Positions 19,056-28,311 of a stretch of DNA of 64,000 nucleotides are shown here, piece after piece (the stretch's first letter is position 1; the number at the start of each line of letters is the position of its first letter). The notes under the pieces are model-generated. The model was given only the letters and a program-made list of their open reading frames with translations. It did not search any database and had not been told where the DNA came from. Both the position numbers and the translations under genes were made by a program. The DNA is from Pirellulaceae bacterium (GTDB taxonomy: Bacteria > Planctomycetota > Planctomycetia > Pirellulales > Pirellulaceae): positions 1 to 64,000 of the forward strand of contig JAKVCA010000024.1 of the NCBI GenBank assembly GCA_022448315.1, written 5' to 3'.

Positions 19056-19958
19056 ATGCCCCCCAGGATCTCAGCCTTTCCCAAATGCTACCTCGAGGAA
19101 ATTTCTTCGCACGACGGCATGTCCGTATTCGACTGGATCGAGCAGGCCCGTGAACTGGATGCCGATGGCCTTGAGATGTACGAAGGCTTTTTCACGAGCC
19201 TCGACAATGACTACCTTGATTCCGTAAAAGAGGCCATTCATCAGGCGGGCTTTGTCATGCCCATGCTCTGCTGTTCGCCAGATTTCACGCATCCCGACCG
19301 AGACCAACGACAACGGGCGGTAGACCGTGAAATCCAGATGATCGAAGTCACTCATCGTCTTGGAGGAAGGGGTTCCGTATGCCGTGTCTTGAGTGGACAG
19401 AGATACCCCGAAGTCACGCGTGATCAGGGCATGCAATGGGTCGTGGAATGCATTGAAAATTGTCTTCCTGCAGCCCGCGAACATGGCATCATTCTCGGAT
19501 TGGAGAACCACTACAAAGACGGATTCTGGAAGTACCCCGAATTCGCGCAAAAACAGGACGTTTTTCTCGAGTTGTTGGCGTCAGTCCCCGAACATCGCCA
19601 CTTCGGTGTGCAGTATGACCCTTCAAATGCCATCGTGGCCGGCGATGACCCCGTGGAATTGCTACGGCAGGTGGCCGACCGCGTGGTGAGCATGCATGCG
19701 AGTGATCGCTACCTCGCGCCGGGAGCCACGCTTGAAGCGTTACGACAAAGCGATGGAACCCTCGGTTATTCGTCTCAACTTCTTCACGGCATCACGGGTC
19801 AGGGTCTCAACGATTATGATGCGATTTTCGAAATCCTTGCATCACAAAATTACGGTGGCTGGATCAGTATCGAAGATGGCATGAACGGTCTGGACGAAAT
19901 GATGGAGTCGCTCGCTTTTCTGCGGTCGATGGTCCGGAAATATTTCCCTTCTCCTTAA
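19056..19958 (+). CDS. Sugar phosphate isomerase/epimerase (AP-endonuclease-2 TIM barrel)
   Basis: A 300-residue protein of the xylose-isomerase-like TIM-barrel family (PF01261). Putative metal ligands in order are the Glu in IILGLENHYKDG, the Asp/Asn pair in VQYDPSN, the His in RVVSMHASD and the Glu in GWISIEDGMNG. Homologues isomerise or epimerise small sugars, inositols or keto acids; the substrate cannot be read here. No signal peptide. It is 14 bases upstream of the Gfo/Idh oxidoreductase gene, a frequent pairing in sugar and inositol catabolism. Confidence 0.9.
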   Translation: MPPRISAFPKCYLEEISSHDGMSVFDWIEQARELDADGLEMYEGFFTSLDNDYLDSVKEAIHQAGFVMPMLCCSPDFTHPDRDQRQRAVDREIQMIEVTHRLGGRGSVCRVLSGQRYPEVTRDQGMQWVVECIENCLPAAREHGIILGLENHYKDGFWKYPEFAQKQDVFLELLASVPEHRHFGVQYDPSNAIVAGDDPVELLRQVADRVVSMHASDRYLAPGATLEALRQSDGTLGYSSQLLHGITGQGLNDYDAIFEILASQNYGGWISIEDGMNGLDEMMESLAFLRSMVRKYFPSP

Positions 19959-19972
19959 GACCAGAGGCTGTC

Positions 19973-21052
19973 ATGCTCACCCTCAGAACTGGTCTCGTCG
20001 GTTGCGGCAAAGTCGGGCAGACCCATGCACTTGCGTTGGGTCGCCTGCCGGAGTCGGAGTTCGTTGCTGTTTGCGACTCGGCGGCGAGCCGTGCAGACGC
20101 CTTCGGAAAACAGCACGCCGTTCAAAGCTTCACCGATGTCGAAGAGATGCTTCGGGAGTGCAATCTTCAAGCTTTGATGATCTGCACGCCACACCCCGAA
20201 CATGAGTCCGCCTGCGTGACTGCCGCGAAATTCGGCGTCCATGTGTTGATTGAGAAACCCATGGCCGCCACCCTCGATTCCTGCGATCGCATGCTGGAAG
20301 CAGCGGATCGTTTCGGCACTCAGATCGGAGTTGTCAGTCAACGGCGTCTGTTTGAACCCATTCAGCGAATGAAACACGCCATTGATCAGGGAAAAATTGG
20401 CAGTCCCATCTTGGGGACTTTCAGCATGTTCAGTTACCGAGACAAGGCGTACTACGAATCGGATTCATGGAGAGGGCAATGGGCGAGCGAAGGCGGAGGT
20501 GTGCTCGTCAACCAGTCACCCCACATGCTCGACATATTGCAGTGGTTGATGGGCGAAGTCGATGAGGTTCACGGTTACTGGGCAAACTTCACCCACCCTT
20601 ACATCGAAGTTGAGGATACGAGTGTTGCCACTGTTCGCTTCAAATCAGGTGGCCTCGGCAACATCGTCACCAGTTTGTGTCAGAAGCCGGGCATTGATAC
20701 GAAAATTCATGTCCACGGGTCTAACGGTGGTTCCATCGGCGTCCAGACCGATACAGGAGCAACCTTTGTGGCGGGGATGAGCGGAATTGAACATCCCCCA
20801 TTCACCGACCTATGGACGATTCCTGGGGAACAAGATCGACTCGCGGAGTTCCAGCAGCAAGATCGTGACGTTTTCAATCAGGTCGACGCAACAACCCATT
20901 ACCATTGCCTGCAAATCAAGGATTTCCTTCAAGCCATCCTCACCGGTCAAACGCCGATGGTCACCGGCAACGCCGGTCGGAGGGTCGTCGCCATGTTTAC
21001 CGCGATCTACCAGTCTCAGAAGCTTGGTCAACCGATTCGCTTTCCCCTTTGA
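19973..21052 (+). CDS. Gfo/Idh/MocA family oxidoreductase
   Basis: A 359-residue NAD(P)-dependent dehydrogenase. The Rossmann motif is GLVGCGKVGQTHALALG, and the catalytic EKP is in VLIEKPMAATLDSC. The C-terminal alpha/beta domain carries GGVLVNQSPHMLDILQWLMG, whose His-x-x-D is typical of the active site. The enzyme oxidises or reduces a sugar or cyclitol. It is 14 bases downstream of the TIM-barrel isomerase and is probably translated from the same message. No signal peptide, so cytoplasmic, unlike some twin-arginine planctomycete members. Confidence 0.94.
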   Translation: MLTLRTGLVGCGKVGQTHALALGRLPESEFVAVCDSAASRADAFGKQHAVQSFTDVEEMLRECNLQALMICTPHPEHESACVTAAKFGVHVLIEKPMAATLDSCDRMLEAADRFGTQIGVVSQRRLFEPIQRMKHAIDQGKIGSPILGTFSMFSYRDKAYYESDSWRGQWASEGGGVLVNQSPHMLDILQWLMGEVDEVHGYWANFTHPYIEVEDTSVATVRFKSGGLGNIVTSLCQKPGIDTKIHVHGSNGGSIGVQTDTGATFVAGMSGIEHPPFTDLWTIPGEQDRLAEFQQQDRDVFNQVDATTHYHCLQIKDFLQAILTGQTPMVTGNAGRRVVAMFTAIYQSQKLGQPIRFPL

Positions 21053-21261
21053 CCTCGGAGTTCATTTCGGGCGCTTATCATCACCAACTTGCAGCGACGC
21101 ACAAACGCCGGAGTCATTGCAAGAGCTGCTGCGGTTGCGGATAATCGACTCGTTGTCGCCGGTCGTCGGTCGAGGAATGGCAAGCCTCACTCGATTCACT
21201 TTTCGTAACACGGATCAACCTTATCACTGCTTTCGAGATCTGCTTCTTTCTGTGGTCAATC

Positions 21262-22110
21262 GTGAGTGCTTTGGCGATTTTCTGGATCCTGTGGCATGGG
21301 TCCCGATACGCTCCCGCCCTCAAGTCGGCCGTCAATGCAAAATGGCCCTGGGGCGTTCTCGATGTTTTGGGGTGTTACCTGATCATCGCGCTCCTGCCCG
21401 CGGTCGCGATCACCACACTCAAAGACGCCTCTCCCGGCGTCAAAAGTCTCGGCACGCTTTTGGCCGAACTTCTGGCATTGGGCGTCATCTTGGTCTGGCT
21501 TGGTATCAAATACCACACCTCCGCCGTGAAACGTCTTTTCAGCCTGGAACCCCGTTCAGGGTCTGGCGAAACATTCCCACCCTGGGTGAAGAAGGCTAGC
21601 TTGGGTCTGCTGACCGGTCTGATTTCGATCCCGGTGATCCTCCGTATTCATCTGATAAGCCAATTGCTTAACGAGTACTCTCATCCGACTCTGGAGGACA
21701 TGCAAAACCGAACCGAACTTCTTCTGATCGTGGCTCAGGCCATTCGAGCCATCTTTGTCGCCTCCATCCTCGAGGAACTCTTCTACCGTGGCCTGTTGCA
21801 AGGCTTTCTGCAGAGACTTCAAGCCTCCGCGAAACCTTCGCTCGAATCCCTGCTTGCAGGTGGCGAACGTTGTGAATTGCCCGTTTGGAAAGTCTCAAGT
21901 TCGCCACCCCCCTCATGGCCGATCTTTGCCTCCGCATCGTTTTTCGCCTTCGGACATCTGAACTTGGGGGCGAGCGCGATTCCGCTCTTCTTTTTTGGCC
22001 TGATCCTTGGGTATCTGTTCCGTCGGAGCGGGTCCCTCATCCCCTGCATCGCTTGCCACTCTCTATTGAACGCCTATTCGATCGTGCAAATTCTCATCAT
22101 TTCGGGGTGA
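21262..22110 (+). CDS. CPBP-family intramembrane metalloprotease
   Basis: A protein of at least 282 residues with about seven hydrophobic helices. It has the three CPBP (PF02517) motifs: EELFYRG, the FFAFGHLN stretch with catalytic His, and HSLLNAY. These Rce1-like proteases cleave within the membrane or act in CAAX-like processing; the target is unknown. The first canonical in-frame start is GTG at 21262, but the hydrophobic first helix already begins upstream (ITAFEICFFLWSI, frame open from 21145), so the true start may be a non-canonical codon. It is 209 bases after the Gfo/Idh gene. Confidence 0.85.
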   Translation: MSALAIFWILWHGSRYAPALKSAVNAKWPWGVLDVLGCYLIIALLPAVAITTLKDASPGVKSLGTLLAELLALGVILVWLGIKYHTSAVKRLFSLEPRSGSGETFPPWVKKASLGLLTGLISIPVILRIHLISQLLNEYSHPTLEDMQNRTELLLIVAQAIRAIFVASILEELFYRGLLQGFLQRLQASAKPSLESLLAGGERCELPVWKVSSSPPPSWPIFASASFFAFGHLNLGASAIPLFFFGLILGYLFRRSGSLIPCIACHSLLNAYSIVQILIISG

Positions 22111-22141
22111 TTGAGGCGGTTTCCGCCAGATCCCAAGAACG

Positions 22142-22170
22142 AAAAAAGCCAACGTGATATCACGTTGGCT
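22142..22170 (-). terminator. Rho-independent terminator of the lipoprotein gene
   Basis: A perfect palindrome (22147-22170, arms AGCCAACGTGAT) is followed on the minus strand by six T. It lies between the CPBP stop and the lipoprotein stop and may act on both strands, though the plus-side T-run is weak. Confidence 0.88.
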
Positions 22171-22212
22171 TGTTGCTTTACGGAAGGTTGGACAGTTCCA
22201 TATTCCAGGCAA

Positions 22213-22869
22213 CTATCGGATCACTCCGGGTTGCTGAGCCTGACGAACTTCTGCGTCCACGTCGACGCCACCATTCTTACTCAACATGTCAGCCGCATCT
22301 TCGAAATTGAAAAACACAAATTCACCCTCTTCGACATCCATCATCATTCCCGCCACGCGCCAGATACCAGGAATCTCCTGACGAACGTAGATGTCCACCG
22401 TATAGCTTACGGGCTGCCCAGCATCGGTCATCTCGGTCCACGTGGTTTGCACGTAACCGCGTTCCTGTTTTTGGGTCGCGAAACGAACGGCCCCCACTTT
22501 AAACGTGGAGCCTTGCGTACCCGGCAGGCTTGGCTGAAGATTTGCTTTGTAGAAGGCATCTTGGGCGGTTTGCGTCAGAAGATCTTCTGCCGCGACATAA
22601 TCTTCCGTTTTCAATGAACCCAGATAAGAATTTACCACCTGTTCCGCCGTCGCATCTAGCGGCAAGGTCGCGCCGCTTCGCGCCGGCGACGCTTCATCAG
22701 AGTTCGAAGTTGCAACCACGGAAACATCAGGCAATCCAATTTGAGTCTCTTCATCAGCATCGGGAACCGGAACGAACTGAGTGGTCTCATCGTTACTGTT
22801 ACCACTGCAACCAAAATGCATCAGCGCGACACAACCGCCGACCAAGATGCATGCAAAAAAACATTTCAT
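22213..22869 (-). CDS. Hypothetical lipoprotein
   Basis: A 218-residue protein with an N-terminal hydrophobic segment (ACILVGGCVALMHFGC) whose last Cys could be the lipidated residue; the lipobox is imperfect (HFGC). A Ser/Asp-rich linker to about residue 65 is followed by a globular domain beginning TAEQVVNSYLGSLKTEDYVAAEDLLT, which resembles an NTF2/DUF4878-like lipoprotein domain. ATG at 22869 is preferred, with GGGAG 7 bases upstream; the frame extends to 23007. It is 253 bases downstream of the kinase gene, same strand, and ends in its own terminator. Function unknown. Confidence 0.75.
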   Translation of the reverse strand: MKCFFACILVGGCVALMHFGCSGNSNDETTQFVPVPDADEETQIGLPDVSVVATSNSDEASPARSGATLPLDATAEQVVNSYLGSLKTEDYVAAEDLLTQTAQDAFYKANLQPSLPGTQGSTFKVGAVRFATQKQERGYVQTTWTEMTDAGQPVSYTVDIYVRQEIPGIWRVAGMMMDVEEGEFVFFNFEDAADMLSKNGGVDVDAEVRQAQQPGVIR

Positions 22870-23122
22870 GAATGACTCCCATCCGTGGGGTAGACCGCAT
22901 TTTAAAGACCTCTTCTTGAACCCGTCTTTGTCGGTCCAACTGCTTGCACACGCGGGACTGACGAAAGCGAGTTGGAGATTTCTCTCAAAAGCACGGCTCA
23001 GGGTCAAGACGAATCACGCCGCCCTTAGCCCCCCTCAAGAAGGTGCTAGCAATGACTCGGTTCAGCCGACCGGCAGCGTCTCTCTGAGGTCACCCGAAGT
23101 AGCCAGAATCCAACCGTTTCGG

Positions 23123-24580
23123 CTACGTCGCCAAGCTGACCAAGGCAATCAGGAATCCGAGGACCACGCAGAACAACGCGAAGATCCCGAGCCAAAATCC
23201 CATTCCCAACTTTTTGGATGGACGACGATGAGTGATCCGTTGACTTAGACTCGTCGAATCATCCTCGGGCAGATTCACGTCGATCAAATCCACCGCCTCC
23301 GGAGGCGGTGTTGCGTCTCCCACTTCGACCGTCGGTAGAAAGACCAACTCGTGGTCCTCGGCTCGATCTTCCCCCGGTTCTGCGTCCAAGGGTTCCTGAG
23401 CTTCATCCAGACTTCTCGCCAGCGCTTGTGCCTCGTCACCCAACACGGCGGATCCGGATTCCTCTTCAGACGCCGTCACTCCCGTTTCAGTCTCCTCCGA
23501 GGTGCCGCGTACCGCAATGGTCGCATACATGCTTCCCGTCACCGTCTCACCCTGGGACGCTAGCCAGCGACTCAGCACCTCAAAAATTTCCTGACAATCT
23601 TCGTACCGGCTCGACGCCTTTTTCCTCATCATCCGATTGCAGATATCCCTGATTTCTTCCGGGCAATCCGCCCGTCGTCTAATGACGTCCGCGGGACGGC
23701 GACTTTGATGCATCGCGATCCGCTGGGCCAGCGAACCCACGGGAAAAGGGGGATGTCCAGTCAACATAAAGTAGAGCGTACAGCCGAGGCTATAAATGTC
23801 TGTTTTCAGATCCACGTTGTGGCTATCGAGCGCCTGCTCTGGCGACAGGTAATCGGCCGTGCCTATCACCTTTTCATCGTATAACTGGGTGATCGAAGTG
23901 CCTTGCTCGCGGGACATCGCCAAGCCAAGGTCAAGGAGTTTCGCCTCACCACCTTCCTCCACAAGGATGTTACCCGGTTTGATATCTCGATGGATAATTC
24001 CCTGGTCGTGAGCATACTTTAACGCCCGCGCCACTTGCGCCGTGTACCGAACGATATCCACAATTTCAATCGGGCCTCGCTCCCGAACGAGCTGACTGAG
24101 ACTCTCCCCCTCAATCAACTCCATCACGATGAAGTAGGTATCATTGTCCTGTCCGATACCATACGCCTTCACAATATTGGGATGATTGAGCCTCGCGGTC
24201 GCTTTGGCCTCCAGACGAAACCTTTCCAGATAGGAACGTTTTCCGACCCGTTTTCGTGGCAAGACCTTCACGGCTCGCTTTTGCCCAGCGGTGACATGCT
24301 CGGCCAGGTAAACGGTGCTCATCCCGCCGGTCCCGAGATGGCCGAGCAACTTGTAGTCCCCGAGGAAGAAGCCTCGGCATCGACCTGACTTCAGTTTCTG
24401 AAACTGCCACTCGGTAAGGAGCCCCTCCGCAACCAAAACTTCGCGCACCTGATCAGGATCGGACAACGGGTTTTTTTGATCTTCACGAACTTTACTGAGC
24501 AATGCACGAAGTTCCTCCGTGGGAACCAACCCGCTTTGCTGCAATCCTTCAATGAATTTCTTGATCCCGACTTTGCCCAT
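23123..24580 (-). CDS. Hanks-type serine/threonine protein kinase with C-terminal membrane anchor
   Basis: A 485-residue kinase. Residues 1-72 form the helical extension typical of planctomycete kinases (AEGLLTEWQFQKLKSGRCRG). The kinase domain, about 73-340, has the glycine loop GTGGMSTVY, the Lys in RAVKVLPRK, HRDIKPGNIL with the catalytic Asp, the metal-binding Asp in LLDLGLAM, the activation-segment end GTADYLSPEQ and DIYSLGCTLY. An acidic, proline-containing linker (about 355-450) leads to one transmembrane helix (GFWLGIFALFCVVLGFLIALV) at the C-terminus. No extracellular sensor follows the helix, so input probably comes from the linker or N-terminus. Targets are unknown. Confidence 0.95.
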   Translation of the reverse strand: MGKVGIKKFIEGLQQSGLVPTEELRALLSKVREDQKNPLSDPDQVREVLVAEGLLTEWQFQKLKSGRCRGFFLGDYKLLGHLGTGGMSTVYLAEHVTAGQKRAVKVLPRKRVGKRSYLERFRLEAKATARLNHPNIVKAYGIGQDNDTYFIVMELIEGESLSQLVRERGPIEIVDIVRYTAQVARALKYAHDQGIIHRDIKPGNILVEEGGEAKLLDLGLAMSREQGTSITQLYDEKVIGTADYLSPEQALDSHNVDLKTDIYSLGCTLYFMLTGHPPFPVGSLAQRIAMHQSRRPADVIRRRADCPEEIRDICNRMMRKKASSRYEDCQEIFEVLSRWLASQGETVTGSMYATIAVRGTSEETETGVTASEEESGSAVLGDEAQALARSLDEAQEPLDAEPGEDRAEDHELVFLPTVEVGDATPPPEAVDLIDVNLPEDDSTSLSQRITHRRPSKKLGMGFWLGIFALFCVVLGFLIALVSLAT

Positions 24581-24925
24581 GGTGTCACGATTCAGGGGAT
24601 TCTTATTTCAAGTTTCTTCGCCGCGGATTCCGGGACCGCGGTAAACAATCCGTTGTGGTTGGAAGCACGCCGGACCCATTCTACCGTGAAACGTTGGAGG
24701 CGTGACCGGTTTCGCCGGGGAGCACCCCGTTTTTTTCGTCTCCCGGTTTCGGGAGAAGTCGTTTCCGGAGACGTCTTCGTGCACCCACTCGACATCGAAC
24801 ACGTATCCAACGGGTTTACAGCCCGTGGCCCAACGGTGGATAATTTGGCAAAATTTCACGAAGATTGGAGTTCGCACTTCAACCCTTCCTCAGCCACGGC
24901 TTACGCCCCGTCAGGTCATCCCGAA
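24581..24925. other. Divergent region between kinase and DUF2064 genes
   Basis: This 345-base region holds the divergent promoters. A short hairpin TCCCGGTTTCGGGA (24741-24754) lacks a T-run on either outgoing side, so it is not called a terminator. No gene is seen. Confidence 0.55.
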
Positions 24926-25660
24926 ATGAAAACCCTTGGAGTCTTCGCCAAATATTGGGAACCCGGCAAGGTCAAAACGCGACTTGGCCGTGAAATCGGC
25001 GCCGAGAATGCGGCTCGCGTCTACCTCGGTTTCCTGTCCACTCTGATCCAGCGTTTCTCCGAGACCGGGGACCGGCGAACCGTTGTCGCATCACCACCCT
25101 CCCACCGGCTTGAGTTTGAGAACCTCGTCGAAAGGGTCATCGGTCGCCCACAGCACAAATGGGATTTTGCAAACCAGATGGGAGATGACCTCGGAGCACG
25201 ACTCCTGAATCACACCGAAGCGGCATTCAGCCAGGGTGCATCCCAACTCGTTTTGCTCGGAACCGACAGCCCTGATTTACCAAGAGACTATCTGAATCAG
25301 GCGTGGCAGGCGTTGGAGACCCACGACGTCGTCTTGGGTCCTGCTGACGATGGAGGCTATTACCTGATTGGAACCCATCAGTCCCAGCCTGGCCTGTTTG
25401 AGAACATCCCGTGGAGCTCCCCAGAGACCTTGACGGCAACCCTTGAGGCCGCTCATCGAAATGCGCTTTCGGTGGCTCAATTGCCCCCTTGGTATGATGT
25501 CGACGATGGATTATCGTTGCGACGTCTGTTTGAGGGACTCACCGAACGCGTCCAACGGTTGCCCAAAGACATTGCTGAACGACACCCTTTCGTCGAACTT
25601 CAAAGACTCATCGCGTTATGCCTAGCCCCTCCCACCAACACGTCGACGTCGCCATCGTAG
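24926..25660 (+). CDS. DUF2064 / TIGR04282-type glycosyltransferase-like protein
   Basis: A 244-residue nucleotide-diphospho-sugar transferase-fold protein. Hallmarks: VFAKYWEPGKVKTRLG near the N-terminus, LVLLGTDSPDLP with the metal-binding Asp, and VLGPADDGGYYLIG. The family is named for members found beside arsenosugar genes, but most members are of unknown substrate. ATG at 24926 is taken; upstream codons have no similarity. It overlaps the ThiO-like gene by 43 bases (25618-25660), suggesting translational coupling, and heads a four-gene plus-strand cluster. Confidence 0.82.
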   Translation: MKTLGVFAKYWEPGKVKTRLGREIGAENAARVYLGFLSTLIQRFSETGDRRTVVASPPSHRLEFENLVERVIGRPQHKWDFANQMGDDLGARLLNHTEAAFSQGASQLVLLGTDSPDLPRDYLNQAWQALETHDVVLGPADDGGYYLIGTHQSQPGLFENIPWSSPETLTATLEAAHRNALSVAQLPPWYDVDDGLSLRRLFEGLTERVQRLPKDIAERHPFVELQRLIALCLAPPTNTSTSPS

Positions 25661-26772
25661 GCGGTGGTGTAATCGGATTGAGCATCGCGTGGGAACTCGC
25701 TCAACGCAACTTGTGCGTTTCGGTTCTGGATCAGGGGCCGATGGGAAAAGCTGCCTCATGGGCAGGGGCCGGAATTCTGCCGCCTCCCCCTGGGGCAAGA
25801 GCCGACCATCCACTGGACGCATTGGCCCGACGCTCCAGAGAATTGCACCCGATGTGGGCCCGGCGACTGATCGAACTTACCGGAATCGACAATGGATACC
25901 ACGTTTGTGGTGGTCTCTATCTAGCTCAGACGCCCGGTGAAATGGCCTCGTTGATCGCAAACAGGGCCAACTGGAAAGATGAAGGACTGCAAGTCCAGGA
26001 ATGGTCCAAGGAACAGATCATTGCGAAGGAGCCCCATTTAGTTTCAGCCGTCGAAGCGGGACGTGTCAAAAAGGCCTTTTGGATGGCAGAGGAGGCTCAA
26101 CTTCGTAATCCTCACCATCTCCAAGCGTTAGAGGCCGCTTGTCAATGTTCCAACGTTCAGCTGCGCCCCCACGCTCCCGTCACCCATTTGGAACGAAGCG
26201 GCAGACAATGGTCACTGCGTACCGACCAGGACCACCTTTCGGCAGACAAGGTTTGTCTCGCCGCGGGCGCGTGGACCGCACTGCTTACAAAATCCGTTGG
26301 CTTCGAACCCGCCGTCGTTCCCGTTCGTGGACAGATGAGGCTCTACAGGACTGATTCTTCGATCCTTTCCTCCATCCTGAACGAGGGGCCCCGATACCTC
26401 GTCCCTCGTAAAGATGGCTTGATCCTGGCGGGATCCACCGAAGAAGACGCGGGCTTTAATAACTTCACCACATCAGAGGGTTTACAGAGCTTACAAGCGT
26501 TCTCAGAAAAATGGCTTCCTTCACTCACTCCAGAACGCTGTATCCGGAGTTGGGCAGGACTACGCCCGGGGACCGTGGACGGGTTTCCCTACATGGGCCC
26601 CGTGCCGGAGCGAGAGGGGCTTTTTGTGGCGGCAGGGCACTTTCGTAATGGCCTTTACTTGTCAACGGGGTCCGCCGAACTGATGGCCGACCTGATCACC
26701 AACCAGATCCCGAGAATTCAAGTCACACCCTTCCAGATTCAGCGAGGGCTCCACCTTGATCCCGAATCATGA
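25618..26772 (+). CDS. ThiO/DadA-type FAD-dependent amine oxidase
   Basis: A 384-residue flavoprotein of the DAO family (PF01266). The FAD motif is VAIVGGGVIGLSIAWELAQR, with the ribose-binding segment and QGPMGKAASWAGAGILPPP typical of ThiO-like glycine oxidases. The C-terminus has WAGLRPGTVDGFPYMGPVP and AAGHFRNGLYLSTG. In thiamine synthesis ThiO makes the imine of glycine; no other thi gene is present here, so the assignment to thiamine is uncertain and another small amine could be the substrate. Start ATG lies inside the end of the previous gene. Confidence 0.85.
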   Translation: MPSPSHQHVDVAIVGGGVIGLSIAWELAQRNLCVSVLDQGPMGKAASWAGAGILPPPPGARADHPLDALARRSRELHPMWARRLIELTGIDNGYHVCGGLYLAQTPGEMASLIANRANWKDEGLQVQEWSKEQIIAKEPHLVSAVEAGRVKKAFWMAEEAQLRNPHHLQALEAACQCSNVQLRPHAPVTHLERSGRQWSLRTDQDHLSADKVCLAAGAWTALLTKSVGFEPAVVPVRGQMRLYRTDSSILSSILNEGPRYLVPRKDGLILAGSTEEDAGFNNFTTSEGLQSLQAFSEKWLPSLTPERCIRSWAGLRPGTVDGFPYMGPVPEREGLFVAAGHFRNGLYLSTGSAELMADLITNQIPRIQVTPFQIQRGLHLDPES

Positions 26773-27024
26773 ACAACAAGCCGCCGCGTTCCGCCTCCAG
26801 AAGCGTCTAACACATTGACGTTGCCACACGATTTGGAACAAAATCTTGGACGTTGATGTTTTCGATCGGCCTTAAAATCAAGATTTATCTCAAACCAAAA
26901 TCCGCCACGTCCAAACACCAATTCATGCGGCGCCGTCCGGTTGCGTAACACAAACAGGTTTCGAAAGCCTGACTCGACCCCGATCTAATACTCCAACCTC
27001 CTATCGGCCTCAGGAAGGACCTCG

Positions 27025-28305
27025 ATGGCGATCGACACTCCAGCTACAATTGCGATCCTCGGCGCTGGTCCTATCGGACTGGAAGCGGCTATCTATGCTC
27101 GTTTTCTGGGATATGAAGTCACCGTGTATGAAAAGGGTCGCGTCGCTGATCACGTCCGACAATGGGGACATGTCACACTCTTTACCCCCTTTCATATGAA
27201 CTCCTCGTCACTCGGGCGATCGGCCATTGAAACACAGGCCCCTGACGCGCCGCTCCCCAAGAGCGATGCCCACCTCACCGGTCAGCAATGGGTCGAAGAG
27301 TACCTGACACGATTAACACAAGTCGACCTGCTCCGCGGGAATATTCGTGAAGCCACCGAAGTTCTGGCTGTTGGGAAAGAAGGATTCTTGAAGTCGGAAC
27401 TTGTTAGCCACGAGGAACGGTTCGAAGAGTTGCAACTGGTTCTGGCCCGCAATGCGGCTGGAGAGGAGCAATGGCAACAGTTTGATATCGTCATCGATAC
27501 GACGGGCACTTTCGGTGTTCCTAACCACCTGGGACCAGGTGGTCTACCGGCCGCTGGAGAATCCTCTTTGAACCGGGATCAACTCTGGGCTCATCAATCG
27601 CCGCCGCTTTCATTCAGACTGCCAAACATTGAATCGGAGCATCGAGATTTCTTCGCAGGGAAACACACGCTCGTACTCGGCACGGGTTACTCGGCTGCGA
27701 CGAATCTCAGCGAGCTTTTGAAGCTACAATCCAAAGAAGGTTCGACGACAATCACTTGGGCAGTTCGGCACTCCGAGGCGACCGAAAGGGACCTTATTGC
27801 AAGATTTCCAGACGATGCCCTGCCCCGTCGAGACCTGCTGGCCAGCGAGGTCAATCACGCAGCCACCGATGGACGTATCCAAGTCCTATTCAACGCGCAA
27901 ATCAAAGGTTTGGCCCCGATGCAAAATGGGCGATGGGATGTCCAGTTTTATGACGAGGCCATCGAGGCATTGCAAGTGGATGCCATTCTTGCGAACGTGG
28001 GATTTCAGGGGGACTGGAAAATCACCGAAGAGACCCAGCTTCACCGTTGTTACGCCTCGGGCGGCCCAATGAAATGGTCGGCGACCTTGGTCAATTCTTC
28101 GACGGCCGACTGCCTCAGCAAAACCAGCCAGTCCTCGGAAAACCTGATCACCACCGAACCCAACTTCTACGTCTTGGGATCCAAGAGCCATGGTCGATGG
28201 TCAAACTTCCTTTTCCAGAACGGCCTGGAGCAAATTCGAATGCTGTTCAGTGTCATTGCCGACCGAACAAATCTGAACCTGTATCAGACCCCTCTGTCAT
28301 CCTGA
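27025..28305 (+). CDS. FMO-like FAD/NAD(P)-binding oxidoreductase
   Basis: A 426-residue two-dinucleotide-domain flavoprotein. The FAD motif is AILGAGPIGLEAAIYARFLG, and the second Rossmann motif, for NAD(P)H, is TLVLGTGYSAATNLSELL near residue 218. A conserved DTTGTFGVPNHLG lies between. It resembles flavin monooxygenase/thioredoxin reductase-like enzymes but lacks a CxxC, so it is more likely an oxygenase or dehydrogenase. The start has AGGAAGG 6 bases upstream. It is 252 bases after the ThiO-like gene and 6 bases before the radical SAM gene, so the last two are certainly cotranscribed. Substrate unknown. Confidence 0.8.
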   Translation: MAIDTPATIAILGAGPIGLEAAIYARFLGYEVTVYEKGRVADHVRQWGHVTLFTPFHMNSSSLGRSAIETQAPDAPLPKSDAHLTGQQWVEEYLTRLTQVDLLRGNIREATEVLAVGKEGFLKSELVSHEERFEELQLVLARNAAGEEQWQQFDIVIDTTGTFGVPNHLGPGGLPAAGESSLNRDQLWAHQSPPLSFRLPNIESEHRDFFAGKHTLVLGTGYSAATNLSELLKLQSKEGSTTITWAVRHSEATERDLIARFPDDALPRRDLLASEVNHAATDGRIQVLFNAQIKGLAPMQNGRWDVQFYDEAIEALQVDAILANVGFQGDWKITEETQLHRCYASGGPMKWSATLVNSSTADCLSKTSQSSENLITTEPNFYVLGSKSHGRWSNFLFQNGLEQIRMLFSVIADRTNLNLYQTPLSS

Positions 28306-28311
28306 ATCGCC

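Noticed and set aside
20787-21599. Plus-strand frame of 270 codons
   Set aside because: Overlaps the Gfo/Idh and CPBP genes in another frame and has no family signature.
24741-24754. Hairpin TCCCGGTTTCGGGA
   Set aside because: No T-run follows on the outgoing side of either strand.
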